Shown here: piece by piece, positions 24,101 through 35,697 of the stretch
Numbering within the stretch: position 1 is the stretch's first letter
Layout of the letters: every line of letters begins with the position of its first letter
From: Silene conica
Taxonomy: Eukaryota; Streptophyta; Magnoliopsida; Caryophyllales; Caryophyllaceae
NCBI GenBank assembly: GCA_029255685.2
Contig: CM055312.2
Span: forward strand, 67,622,292 to 67,686,291
Reading direction: 5' to 3'
DNA: 64,000 bases
Translations under genes and position numbers: made by a program
The notes under the pieces: generated by a model
The model's input: only the letters and a program-made list of their open reading frames with translations
The model's database searches: none
What the model was told of the DNA's origin: nothing

Positions 24101-24604
24101 CGAAGGGAACACAAGTCTAATTATTTATGCCCCTTTTTTCTTTTCTTTTTTTTTTAATTTCAAAAACAAAAGGAGAGTTCTCATTGGTTAGAGTCGAGCT
24201 CGCCTCAACATTAAGCGAGAGTCATTTGTTTCACTTTGCATTCTCATGCTTTTTCCAATTGATGCTTGAGACTCTTACTAATAGTTCATGATGTTTTTGC
24301 TCAATTCCTGTCCAATTTAAAAGAGTCTCGAGTCAATTTTCAGAACCAAAGTGAAGAAACGGCCTACCTTCTTCTTACCTTTACGTCCAGACGAAGACAA
24401 AAGATAAAATAGATGAAGTAGATTTGCAGTTGTATTTGATGGATAGACTAGCACCGCCAATTACATTATGGATATTATATACCCTTCCTTGTCTGTGTTA
24501 TGACCTTCATCACAGTAAGTCACCCCAGCAACTGGAGAAAACCGTGAAATAATAAAAAGGTCAAAGGAAGTAGCTTTGTCGTCGAGAAATCAAAGTAAGG
24601 GTAG
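24101..24604. other. Interior of the Mutator-like element, no gene identified
   Basis: About 500 bp unrelated to the Athila DNA, lying between the retroelement breakpoint and the right TIR. It has a T-rich run near 24130-24160. I cannot assign any reading frame; a captured host fragment is possible but not shown. Confidence 0.4.
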
Positions 24605-25015
24605 TGTTACTTGATTGATTGATTTTGGTTTTAACTGATTGAGAATTGATTTTGGGGTTTAGGTCTTATGTTTTAATTTAGAATTTAAGATTGAGTGACA
24701 TAGTGAATGAATTTGTGTGTTTGTTGGGCGAGTAGTTTTTTGATTTGGGATTTGAAGTTGAGTGAAATAGGGAATGAATTAGTGTGTTTGTTGGGTGGGT
24801 TGTGTTATAACTAAGGGTAGTTTAGGTATATTACATACATTAAGTCGTAATATCGCGTGTAGATTGTGTTTTATAAAAATCGTTACAATAATCGATAATC
24901 GGGGGTGATTTTTAAGTTTAAGTGATATTTAAGGGGGTTATTTGTAAAAGTGAACTTAAAAGGGATTATTTGTTAAAAAAATGGTACATAAAAGAGGGTT
25001 ATTTACAAAATTCAC
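24605..25015 (-). repeat. Right TIR of the Mutator-like element
   Basis: Complementary to 7204-7517. It is longer because of an internal partial duplication (two related stretches containing GAATTTGTGTGTTTGTTGGG and a variant, near 24710-24800). Confidence 0.75.
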
Positions 25016-25024
25016 TATATATTA

Positions 25025-25424
25025 TACACTTGCAGCAACAATTGTAGCAGCAAGAACAGAGCAACTATCAGACTTACTGGAAGCAGCGCGAAACAACTGA
25101 ATGCAATAGCAGTTCAGCGTAGCAGCAACATATTGACGCAACAATAGAAGCAACAACCATAACAACAACAGCATCGACCCGACAATAAACGACAGAGCGG
25201 CAACTACAATTGTGCAGCAGCGGCCGCAACAGTGCAGTGCAGCAGTATGACAACTGCCACGACAGTATCAAGCAACCAGCATAGCCTACAACCAACAACA
25301 TATACAACAACAACGCGCCAGCTAAACCGTGATAAACTAGCAGCCTTGCAACAACAAACCAGCAACGTGACCGAGGCTAAAAAAGTAGCAAAACGCAGTA
25401 AACTGAACTAAGAATGCATAAAAG

Positions 25425-25502
<78 letters not shown>

Positions 25503-26718
25503 CCACAACCACAATGACACAAAAACAGAATAAGAGGCAGCAACACTTATGTAGCAACCATTAATCAACTGAGCACTAACTACGGCAACACAATAGCAAT
25601 AGCGAGGATAACATAATAGTAGTAGTCCACGTATGGCCAGCATCAGAAACATAGGGGTTCATTCACAAGTCATAACAGAACATAGTAAAGGCATACGACA
25701 CTTCTAATAGCAGTAGCAAAACAATAATTCGCAGCAGCTGTTCAGCAACAATAACGACAACAAACTCTGCATTAACATGGACACGGCCGCAGACCCGAAT
25801 GCAGCAGTAGTAACCCAACATAAGACGAGGAGCAACCACGGACTTATGACAATGATAATACATCGAACACCAGCCATGTAACATCATGACAGACAATGCG
25901 TGTAACAGCAGAACAACAAGTACGACCAACAAATAAACAACAGTCTAACAGCAATACAACAGCACCCAGAGCAACCAGCACAAAGTCAGAACATAGACGG
26001 AAGCATACGACAACAATTTATTAACCCAGAACATACTATACACAACAACTTCCTTTTCAACTCAACAAACAACATACAAAATTCATGTCAACTCAATTTA
26101 AGTCAAAAGTCGAGTTTCCTCATCAAGGTCACCTTATTATGCATCTTCTTCACTTTAAGTCTTCGACTAGGTACGAGTCCTTCTCTAAGTCCTCAAGATT
26201 TGCACCTTAAACACACGGAAAAACGAGTTAAAATGATAGAATTCTCGAAATTAAATGAAACAGCCGAAAATACACATGAACAATTTCTGAAATTTGAAGA
26301 GATAGGAAGGACGGAAAAGACGAGAGGAATGCAATGGCGAACGAATTACCGATTGGATCGATAACAAATCCGGAGTGTCGAAAATGGTGAAGGACGAGTT
26401 TTACTCCATTTTTGAAAGCTTGGGGCTCAAGGTTGATAAGATAGTTGCGAGGAAGGTGATGGAAATTGCCCTTTCTCTTTTCTTTTTATGTACAACTTAA
26501 GTTGAGTCGGGATTTTATTGGAATGGGAATGTCAAGTGCGGATTTCTTTCTACGAATTTATTTCCTTTAAAATAGAACTTAACTATTTTTCTCATAAATA
26601 AATTTATGAAATTAAATAAATTAAAATATAATTTCCGAATCAAATTAAATTGTTAAAATATAATTTCCGAAATCAATTTAAATCATTAAAATAGAATTTC
26701 CGAAATTTCGGGATGTTA
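25025..26718 (-). mobile_element. Probable degraded gypsy-type LTR or LTR-adjacent sequence
   Basis: On the minus strand the right end begins TGTAACATCCCGAAATTTCG, a start often seen in plant chromovirus-type LTRs. It then runs through AT-rich sequence into a GTT/GCT-rich low-complexity zone. The DNA left of the Mutator-like element (5650-7194) has a similar composition and may be its continuation. No coding part was recognised, so family and limits are tentative. Confidence 0.35.
25426..25503. repeat. (CAA)n / (TTG)n microsatellite, about 26 units
   Basis: An uninterrupted AAC trinucleotide run of about 78 bp within a wider CAA/GCA-rich zone. Open frames of poly-Cys or poly-Leu across it are artefacts. 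Confidence 0.95.
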
Positions 26719-26722
26719 CAAT

Positions 26723-27364
26723 TGTAATACTCCATTGAACCGAATAGGATATTCGGGTGGGATAACCCCTCGAAGAGGTCCAATGATAGGCTTATATGAC
26801 TAGTGCTTAAAGGGATTGAAAGTACTACTCATATCAACAAAGTGCACTTTTTTTCTGGTTATCCATGCAAAAGAGCTCCAAAGTTAAGCGTGTTTGGCTG
26901 GGAGTAGTCTTAGGATGGGTGACCTCCTGAGAAGTTTCTCGGGATGCGCATGAGTGAGGACAAAATGCGCTGGAAAAGACTCGTGTTGGTCTGTACGTGA
27001 GGCCAGTACATAGCCTGGCGAGCTACCGTGACTAACATTTCCGGTCCAAGGTGTGGGCCGGGGATTGAAAGTAATACTCATATCAACAAAGTGCACTTTC
27101 TTTTCTTGTTATCCATGCGAAAGAACTCCCGAATTAAGCGTGCTTGGCTTTTTCTTGTTATTCATGCGGAAGAACTCCAAAGTTAAGCGTGCTTGACTGG
27201 GAGTAGTCTAGGATGGGTGACCTCATGGGAAGGTTCCCGGGATGCGCATGAGTGAGGACAAAATGCGTTGGAAAGGACTCGTGTTGGTCTGTGAGGCCAG
27301 TACATAGCCCGACGAGCTACCGTGACTAACATTTCCAGTCCTAGGTGTAGGCCGCGGTGTTACA
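26723..27364 (+). mobile_element. Cassandra-like TRIM LTR with 5S rRNA-derived segments, partly duplicated
   Basis: The block starts near TGTAATACTCC and ends GCGGTGTTACA. It contains 5S rRNA-like stretches at about 26872-26935 and 27172-27232 (AAGTTAAGCGTG, GGATGGGTGACCTC) and a shorter third piece near 27127-27150. These match the internal control region of plant 5S genes. LTRs of the Cassandra family carry such a 5S-derived promoter. Here a unit of about 245 bp is tandemly repeated, making the block roughly twice the usual LTR length. No clear target duplication was seen. Confidence 0.7.
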
Positions 27365-27690
27365 TTGTTTGGTTGTTAAATTTCTAGAATGAATGTTTTT
27401 ATCAGTTGATTTATCTTATAAGTTACATACATTTCAGTTCTGTCATGTTGTTTTTCTTTAGTTAGTCTATTATAGGTTACATTATGATTTTTACCTAGCT
27501 TTTGCCCCATATATGTAAAATCTGTACATACCAACAACACTAAATATTAGGGTTAAATTTTGACAAATACCCAAAAATCGTACACTAAATAATATGTGCA
27601 TACCAACAATAACTCTTCCATGCATATTAAGTAATTAACTTATTTAATTGTCATATTACGCATACAGAAAAATCCATGAGGTCCCCTCAG
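27365..27690. other. AT-rich intergenic stretch, nothing recognised
   Basis: No gene, RNA or terminal repeat found. Confidence 0.5.
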
Positions 27691-28215
27691 CCGATGGGCC
27701 GGTTGCTGGTCAACCACCGGCTGGGAACCCCTTTGCTTGATTCTGAACTCCTTCAATAATAAACTTGCCTTACAGCCAGTCCACCGGCGGACGGTGGATG
27801 ACCGTCTTGGAACTCCTTCAATTGGTTCTGATTTTGCATCTTTTGAAAATAATAGCAGGTGCCTTCGGACCGCTGACAAGTCGTCGGTCAAGGATCGACT
27901 GGGAAACCCTTCTCTTAGTTTTGAATTTGTAACACTTCGAATTTTGTCTAACTATGGAAGTGGATCCTGGGCAGGTCCACCGACCGCTGGTCATATGCCG
28001 ACTGGGGACCCTACCTCTTCTTCATTTTTGCCGAAGACTGCTCGTTAAATCCTCGAAATTTGGTTTACGTATGGAACCTGACTTACCAGCCGGGTAACCG
28101 GCTGCCGAGCTACCGTCTGGGGATGCTTAGTCCTCAATCCTCTCAAAATAAGGCAAGCATGGGAGGATGGGCTCCCAGTCGGGTAGCCGGCTGCCGAGCT
28201 ACCGGTTGGGGATGT
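27691..28215 (+). repeat. Six degenerate GC-rich hairpin-like units in AT-rich DNA
   Basis: At about 27694, 27782, 27868, 27972, 28088 and 28170 there are related blocks of the form CCGGCTG ... CTGGGGA.CC followed by a T-rich tail. Spacing is 80-120 bp. The last two share GCCGAGCTACCG in a stem-like setting with a GGGTA(A/G)CCGGC partner. Similarity is clear by eye but low, and the family is unknown to me. Confidence 0.5.
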
Positions 28216-28362
28216 CTTCTTGTCATTTTCTCGCTATTTCGTTCATTTTTGCTCCAAATCGCATCGATTTCTCCCGTTTCTTCACTTCCGCCTCAAGTCC
28301 TACAAGATGAACATCAAATACGTAGAATAGAGGCAAAAGGAGATAAAAGCAAGTAATGACAC

Positions 28363-29247
28363 GCAAAACGGTATCGAAACGAGATCAAAAACAAAAGAAG
28401 AATAAGGAAAATAATAATGAAATTAGGGCTCATCAACATCTAATAAAAAAATTCAAAATGATAAACGATTGTATAATAAATTCGACTTTTAGTGACGAAT
28501 CGAAACATACATAGTCATATATAGTGATATCGTCTTAAATAAATTAATGAACAAGAAATTTTCAAATTTAACTTTAGACTGTAAGTTGTATGACTATTAT
28601 ACGAACAATTAGCAGAATAAAATTCCAGAACTTTTAAGGGAGATATCGTGGCATGATAAGGATCACTGCCCTAAAGTTGAATTTGCCTCGCGCAATACAC
28701 ACGGCCTCTTGGCAACCAACCTCCAGGGTTACATGAGGTTTAAATATAAGGTGTACGACAAAGACTTTGAATGAGGATTACAGATAGAACGTTGTCAGAT
28801 ATCAGCAAAACGGTATCGAAACGGGATCAAAAACAAAGGAAGAATAAGGAAAATAATGATCAAATTAGGGCTCATCAACATCTAATAAAAAAATTCAAAA
28901 TGATAAACGATTGTATAATAAATTCGACTTTTAGTGACGAATCGAAACATACATAGTCATACATAGTCATATCGTCTTAAATAAAATTTAATGAACAAGA
29001 AAATTTCAAATTTAACTTTAGACTGTAAGCGGTATGACTTTTATACGAACAATTAGCAGAATAAAATTCCAGAACTTTTAATGGAGATGTCGTGGCATGA
29101 TAAGGATCACTGCCTTAAAGTTGAATTTGCCTCGCTCATACACACGGCCTCTTGGCAACCAACCTCCAGGGTTACACGACGTTCAAATCTAAGGTGTACG
29201 ACAAAGTTTTGGAATGAGGATTACTAACAGAATGTTGCCAGATATCA
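28363..29247 (+). repeat. 442 bp tandem duplication
   Basis: Bases 28363-28804 and 28805-29247 are head-to-tail copies starting GCAAAACGGTATCGAAACG. Differences are scattered and few, so the duplication is moderately recent. No coding function is visible; both units contain GGCATGATAAGGATCACTGC and CTCTTGGCAACCAACCTCCA, which I do not recognise. Confidence 0.9.
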
Positions 29248-29999
29248 GCTAAGAAAGGAGATGATTATTTAGAGAGAAAGAATGTTTTGGTCTATCGTGA
29301 AATGAGAGATCCACACACAATTTATAAGAGAGGTACAAAGGATCCATAAGACAATTTATTGTGTTTCGAAAATAGTTTTTAGAAAATTGTAAAATCACCA
29401 TTGGAAAAATGTAGTCATCCTTAAAAGAGCGAACAATTAATTTCGAAATCCGTGCAATGCTTCTTTTGAAGCATACACTTCCAACAACTGTAACTAGGTT
29501 GTTCTGTTAAGTATATGTATTGTATTAACATCACACGTATTAAGGAGTAGATATGTTAAGATGTGATAGTGTATGATATATGTGATCACAAAAATGATTA
29601 TACAAACAGATGTATAATAGTATCGTACAATATTGAGGTTATGTGTATATTTATTGAGCTTTTAAACTATTTTGAGTTATATTTTTGTTTTTTTATATTA
29701 AAATTAAAATATAGTTCAACTTATATGTATTGTCTTTTAGTTGTATAATAATTTTCGATTCTCAATATTTTCTCAGAGAGTTCATAAATTGTACCATATA
29801 GCTCATATTTTTTTCTAATAAAACTCGAATTTTCTATCAAAAACCTCAAAATATGTACAGAAAATTGTATACCTCTGGTGGTATAATCTGCTTATTGTAC
29901 ATGTTATAATTATGAAGATTGTATGTTCAAATGGTTTATCTGATTTTAACGTTTTTGTATCGGCTGTCGTTTTCAACACATGTGAATTAGTTTTTAATA
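29248..29999. other. AT-rich intergenic stretch, nothing recognised
   Basis: Over 700 bp of AT-rich DNA with no supported gene, RNA or element. Confidence 0.5.
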
Positions 30000-30284
30000 C
30001 TCCCTCCTACTTATTTATAATGTCCCATTGTGATGAAATGACAAAATTTATGAGATATTAATTGTTTAATATTTTGGTTGAGTAGGAGTATGTAGATTGG
30101 AGAGAGGGTGTTATGATTTGTATAAAGTAAGTAGGGTAATGGGTGAGTGAGTGAGTAATAAATGAAAATTAATAAGGGTAGAATGGTAAAAAATTGTTAA
30201 AAAATTTACTAAAAATGTATAATGGGACACTTTAACGAATAGACAAAAATGTACAATGAGACATTATAAATGGGTAGGAGGGAG
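30000..30284. mobile_element. Stowaway-type MITE
   Basis: Ends CTCCCTCCTACTTATTTATA and a complementary end TATAAATGGGTAGGAGGGAG, flanked by TA on each side. Length 285 bp, with no coding capacity. Related to the copies at 47187-48194 and 63900. Confidence 0.9.
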
Positions 30285-30585
30285 TACGTTATAGCCTCAG
30301 CGTCTTAGTGTCTGTTTTCCGTTGGTCTTGTGTAGTTGTGTGTAAATATTTTACGATTTAAAAGAAATAAATATTCTAGTGAGAAGGGGTCAGTCGGTCA
30401 GATTACTACTGTATAGTACGGAAACGATTTCGACCCACATTCTTGTAAAATCGACCATTAAATATGTATTTCTGATTTTACCCTAGTTCCAACTCTATTG
30501 TTTTGTTAATACCTTGAGGTTTCTAAATGATAGTGAATGTACCTTTCCTACATGGCTCAAACTTAGCTTTTTATTTTTTTTTGTT

Positions 30586-30775
30586 GTAAGTCTCCCTTAT
30601 TACGGGTATATCCATCACAAGCTTGCGACGAGTGAAATACTATAATGTAAATAAATAAAACAAAATAGATTGATAACCTAGGCACTCTCATTTTGTCTTA
30701 TCTAACTTATATGATAGTATTTGACTCGTCGCAACACATGCGACGGATATGACCGTCGTAAATGAAAATTTGTGA
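30586..30775. mobile_element. Small Mutator-like MITE family, member 1
   Basis: Long imperfect inverted repeats: the left side reads ATCACAAGCTTGCGACGAGT and the right side complements it, with TTGCGACGAGTCAAATACTA. The end motif GTAAGTCT...ACGG is shared with the members at 44407-44601 and 49949-50130. No coding capacity. Confidence 0.6.
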
Positions 30776-31404
30776 TATTTATAAGGAAAAAAATAAAAGT
30801 TTTTGCTTAAATAGGGTAGAAATCTAAACTATTTATCAAAATGGAGCGAGTTTCAAACTATTTACCAAAAATGGGTCCACGTCATCAATTCCGATTTTTT
30901 AATTTTTTGTTCTGAAATTTACAACTTGTCGCTATCCGGGACAGCGACTAGTTGCTTCCATGTTCAGTGTTTGACAGGCTAACTTCGTCATGCTCGTTCT
31001 CATTATTCCGACCACCAAATAATGAAATACGACCACCGTTCTGATTTTCTCCCTTCCCTTATCGAATTCACGTAGTTGTTTGAGTTATTTGTTCCATGGT
31101 TTGTGCAAAACATGACCCGTAGTATCACCATTCACCAACAATTTCGGTTTCGAAAATTTGTGGAAAACCACCGTTGTAAGGTATTAATGCTCCCGAATAT
31201 GGCCGTTGAACTCTAGGTTTAACTTTTCAGTAATCATAAACAAACAAGAAAACTAGATTCATTGGCATTTCACTTTGAAGGAAAAGAAGAAATCAAGAAG
31301 ACAGCTGGTGAAAACAACCAGGTGCTCACATGTAGATTCACTAAGAAAAAAATTACAGAAATAACCAAAGAACCTCACCTTTATGGTGCAAATGGCTCTT
31401 AAGT

Positions 31405-31649
31405 TATTAGCACTATATATTCTTCTCGGTTGTATATTTACACGGTTGTATATTTGGTCTCGTATTTGTTTTCTATTTTATGGGCTTTTGTTAGCTAAAC
31501 CCTAGGAGATGATTGGCTATCTTTTTGTATATATAGAGACCCATCTTACGTTGTAACGGAAGACATACTCAATAGACAAATATTACAATTTTCTTATCAT
31601 TCTGTCTTTACAACTACACAATTTCTTATCATTCTGTCATTTCACTACA
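31405..31649 (+). repeat. Copia 5' LTR
   Basis: Starts TATTAGCACTATATATTC, ends TTTCACTACA, and contains a TATA-type sequence (TGTATATATAGAGAC). Confidence 0.92.
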
Positions 31650-31837
31650 TGGTATCAGAGCCATTCTAAGGCTCGATTCCGCTGTCGTTTTTCTGTTTGT
31701 CATTTTCTTGTTCATTCAGAATGGTTGATGACAAGAAGAGTGATGCTCAATTTCAATCCGGTATATGCTTTGTCGAGTCAGGATGGCACGCGGGCGAAGA
31801 TTACACACGTCCTCCTCACCGGGCCAAACTATGAAGA

Positions 31838-32743
31838 ATGGGCAAAGATATTCCAGGTGGCTTTGGGTGCAAAACGCAAAAGACTACTGATCAAAATGAG
31901 AGGGCAGATTGGGAGGCTGTCAATTTCTCCATTATTGCTTGGATATTCAATACCATCGAGGCTCGGCTTCGATCTTCTATTTCATATCGAGACACCGCTT
32001 TTGAACTATGGGAAGACATACGGCTGCGGTTTTCGGTAGGTAACGATGTTAAAATTTATCAAATTCAATGCGATCTTTCTGATTGTAAACAAAAATCTAA
32101 TGAGTCTATCATGGATTATTATGGTAGAATCAAAAAATTGTGGGATGATATTGATGATTTTGATGCTTTACCAAAATGTCCTTGTTGCTCATCATGTCGC
32201 ATAATTGATGTTTGGCATAAGCATAGAGAGGCTGATAGGGTTCGTGGCTTTCTTATGGGTCTTGAATCCCATTATGTCACAATACGGTCGAATATAATAG
32301 GTGTTTCACCCCTACCCTCGATGCAAGTTGTGTACTCTCGTCTTGTCCATGAAGAAGAAGTTCGTAATGTTATGCTCGCTCGTTCCGAGCCAATTTCACC
32401 TATGGCTTTCGCTGTTCGTGACTCAAACAATGGGAAACAGTCCGGCAGGGGTTCAGAGGAGGGTGCTCGTCCGTGGTTCCATTGCACTCATTGCAATAAG
32501 GATGGGCATACAATTAGTCGTTGTTGGGCTAAGCATGGATACCCGGCTGACCGGGCTCCTCGTCGTAATAAAGAAGGTCGTGTAGGGGAAGCTTCTACCT
32601 CGACGGCAAATACTTCTTCCTCGGCTGCTAATGCGGTGCTTGGTGAGACCTCCGTTGTTACTAACATGGTTAGATTGAATGGTAAGGCATCTTTCACATG
32701 GATTATCGATACGGGGGCATCGACACATGTTTGTTACAATTAA
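31838..32743 (+). pseudogene. Copia gag region with zinc knuckle and protease start
   Basis: The translation shows a copia gag domain, then a CCHC knuckle (HCTHCNKDGHTISRCWAKHG) and the protease active site WIIDTGASTHVC near the end. The next region (32762 onward) holds the integrase zinc-binding segment (LWHQRMGHPS ... CDVCFRAKQ). Part of a fossil element. Confidence 0.85.
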
Positions 32744-32761
32744 GCGTGTTTTGATTCTCTT

Positions 32762-33338
32762 ATGTCGATTTCTCCTATAAGCATAGGTTTACCAAATGGT
32801 TCGAATTTGGTTGCTACAAAGGCTGGGACAGTGAGAATAAATAAAAATCTTGTGCTTTATAAAGTGCTATACGGGGGCATCGACACATGCAACCTTTTTT
32901 CGGTCTCGCAACTATTGTCCACTCAACAATTATGCATACAATTTACTAATTCTCAATGTTTGATACAGGACCCTGTATTGACGACGATTGGAGTGGGTGA
33001 TTTGACTAATGGGTTGTTTTACTTACTCATGGAGGAACCGACTCGTGTTAATGTTGTTACTCGTCAAGACTATGTGGCGTTATGGCATCAACGAATGGGT
33101 CATCCTTCTCCACGGGTTATGAAGCATCTATCTCCTATTTCAAATTTTAATTTTGAATTTCCGCATTGTGATGTTTGTTTTCGTGCTAAACAAACTCGAA
33201 CTCCTTTTCCTTTAGGTGATAATAAAGCTGCACGTTTGTTTGATTTAATCCATTGTGATGTGTGGGGGCCATACCATCCTAATCGTGCTTGCAATTCTCG
33301 TTACTTTTTATCTATAGTGGATGATTATTCGCGCTGTG
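32762..33338 (+). pseudogene. Copia protease end and integrase start, left of the CACTA insertion
   Basis: Encodes the GAG-pre-integrase HHCC segment and the first integrase-core part ending SIVDDYSR next to the CACTA target site. The integrase core continues beyond the insertion, at 36652. Confidence 0.85.
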
Positions 33339-34399
33339 CACTACTACAAAAGTTGCTTACTACATAGGATGTTTTGACTAATAGACATAGGTTTTTGAAC
33401 CGATGTAGAGTTCGGTTATGTCCATTAGTTTGTAATAGACATAGGTTGTACAACCGATGTGCATTCTCCTAATGGACATCGGATTTTTCGAAAATCCTAT
33501 GTCTATTGCTTTTTATGGACAACGGACTTTCGTAAAATCCCATGTCTAATATGTAAAAATCCTATGTCCATTAATGTTATTTACATCAGTTTTTCCTTAA
33601 AAATAATCCTATGTCTATTGTTGATTTTTACATCAGACTTTCGTTTAAATCCCATGTCTATTGCTGTTATATACATCTGTTTTTTACAAAATCCCATGTC
33701 ATTACATATTACGACAATTGGAATTGCGTGCTTTTGCTAATGCTAATAATGCTCAAAAGTGGGATTGTACCAAAACGGAGGCCATCAATTACACTTTACG
33801 ACAACAAAGGTCGTTCGTAATACATTTTTTCATCAATACAAAAACGAACCAAACAAAGGTCGTTCGTCATACGTACAATAATTCATACAACATAAATACC
33901 TTGTCCCTCTATTATATTCTTCCTTCATGTCGAGATAAATAACGTAACGCTACTACGATGGTTGCTACTGCTGCTACTGTGTGTTGCTGCTACTACTGTT
34001 GTTTGTTGCTGGTGTTGTTGCTTGTTGTTGCTTCTACTGCTGGTTGCTGCAGGCTCTTGCTGCTGATTGTTGGCTGCTACTGCTACCGACTCTGATGCCC
34101 ACTGCCCACTGCCCACTTAAATAATGAGCAAACTCTGATGTCCCAAGTAGTATCAACATTCCAATCAAAGAATGATATATATTAAGGGACCAACTTACAT
34201 TTTTTTATCCTTGAAAGCGATATTTGATTATTTTTGCCACTTGCTTGATGAAATCCCGAAGTTTTTGGATGTTACTGCAAACATGAACTAAAATATAACT
34301 ATTAGCTTAATGTGGTAAACCAACTTCCCAAAAAAGATAACATGAGAGAAATGTTTACATCCATATAGCCTTATATATGAACCGAACTCTAAATTGGGA

Positions 34400-34479
34400 G
34401 TCTGAGAGTACAACTCACATAAGACTTGATGGACAGTTAATCTTTCTGAAGGTTCCAAACATACCATCTTTCTGATAAG
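34400..34479 (-). pseudogene. Possible captured protein-kinase C-lobe fragment inside the CACTA
   Basis: Minus-strand reading gives LIRKMVCLEPSERLTVHQVL followed by CELYSQTP. The pattern resembles the last part of Ser/Thr kinase domains, where a conserved Arg precedes the final helix (E/DPxxRLTxxxxL). It is short and without flanking domain context, so it is only suggestive. The same CACTA carries other host-like exons. Confidence 0.35.
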
Positions 34480-34591
34480 GTGGTCTTTGCTTCAATAGGA
34501 ATCTAGCAAAAACATGACCAAAGTTCTAATATGTGGTCTTTGCTTCAATAGCTTATAAATTTAGAAAGTATGGAGTGAACACTAGGAAGCC

Positions 34592-34894
34592 ATGCTTTCA
34601 ATATTTGACTACAGATTAATCGTGTGTCACGACTATACTAATAATACTTACCTACAACACTTTGTGAATTCCCATGCTGCTCAAACTAAGACTTATCTGT
34701 TCTTTAAATGTGAATTCTATGGGATTCTTGCTTGTCTTCATATTCCAGGAAGAAGTAACGATGCTTGGGTTGAATTGAACTGGATAAGCACTTTCGATTT
34801 AATAGTGGGGCAGTCTTGTAGGCTGGCTCGACTGAAAGGACATCATTCTAATTTGCAGGGTAGTTTCAGAGAGTTGTGTCAACAAATTAAGTGA
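34592..34894 (+). other. Unassigned 100-codon open frame inside the CACTA
   Basis: An open frame ending FRELCQQIK before a stop. The part from about residue 40 (LACLHIPGRSNDAWVELNWI) looks coding-like in composition, but I recognise no family. It could be a further captured gene piece or chance. Confidence 0.25.
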
Positions 34895-35697
34895 TATATT
34901 CGGACTTGTACCATTCCCTGGCCTGTGTGTCCCCGGCCTTTTGTGTGTTCCTGTGGTAATAGACAAATAGTTTGAGGTTGAGCTTTCCTGAGTAAGATAA
35001 GTAGGCAAGTGTTTTTGTGAAATGTGGTTTGTTCCACATTGATTAGATTAGAAAAGTTGGGTATATATATTACATGCCCTATATGAATATCATCAAGTAC
35101 TACTGTACTAGTAATTTAGGATGTTGGTTCAAGTAAGATCAATAGTATGTATAAGACTTATACAACAACACAACATGTTTCTTGTATATCTCCCTTCTCC
35201 ATATATTTCAAACTCAAATACAAAGTCTTCCATTATCAGTTTACTGACCTCATCAAAGTCAAAGAGATTTGGGTTTGTACCAATTAAGTATTTGTGTTGT
35301 TCAAATTAGTGTCATCATCATTGTTTTCAAAGTATTTCATCTATTTCATATGTCACTTGTTTTTCTCCTAAAAAAGTCCAATAAGGCTAACTGAAAGAAT
35401 AGAAGTCATTGGAAAAACAGGATTTACTGTACTTACTTGGCTGCAGCCATTCATTTACTTTGGAATGAGAGGAATGAGAGGAATAAGAGGGAAAACATTG
35501 CACAAAGGGAAAACATAGCAGTATAGCACAACTGACCATTTGTATAGAACAGAATTCCATTACATCCTGAAGCTCTTGTCCCTGTTGTACCTTAAACAAT
35601 AATATACAACCCAACACATTAAACAACTTGATCGCATTCTTTGGACACAAACCTGAAAACTAACTCAATAATCTACTTCAGCTAATAAACGGGTTAC

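Larger units (their letters stand above)
7204..25015. mobile_element. Mutator-like element with long TIRs, filled by Athila-like DNA
   Basis: Sequence 7204-7517 is the imperfect reverse complement of roughly 24605-25015. The outer ends read GTGAATTTTGTGAATAACCC and its complement. Immediately outside are TATATATTA at 7195-7203 and TATATATTA at 25016-25024, a perfect 9 bp duplication as expected for Mutator-like elements. The target sequence is AT-rich, but all nine bases match and abut the TIRs. No Mutator transposase is visible. The interior is 16.6 kb of retroelement DNA (7518-24100) plus about 500 bp of its own (24101-24604). Confidence 0.8.

Noticed and set aside
25337-25652. Poly-Cys and poly-Leu frames on the minus strand
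   Set aside because: They are translations of the (CAA)n microsatellite and surrounding triplet-rich DNA.
26884-27096. A 70-codon minus-strand frame across the 5S-like segment
   Set aside because: Non-coding LTR sequence; the frame has no similarity to a protein family.
26872-27232. 5S rRNA genes
   Set aside because: Only the control-region part is similar, and the 5' end and terminator of a real 5S gene are missing. The context fits a Cassandra-like LTR.
33459-33942. Several short frames at the left end of the CACTA
   Set aside because: They run through subterminal repeats and have repetitive, non-protein-like translations.
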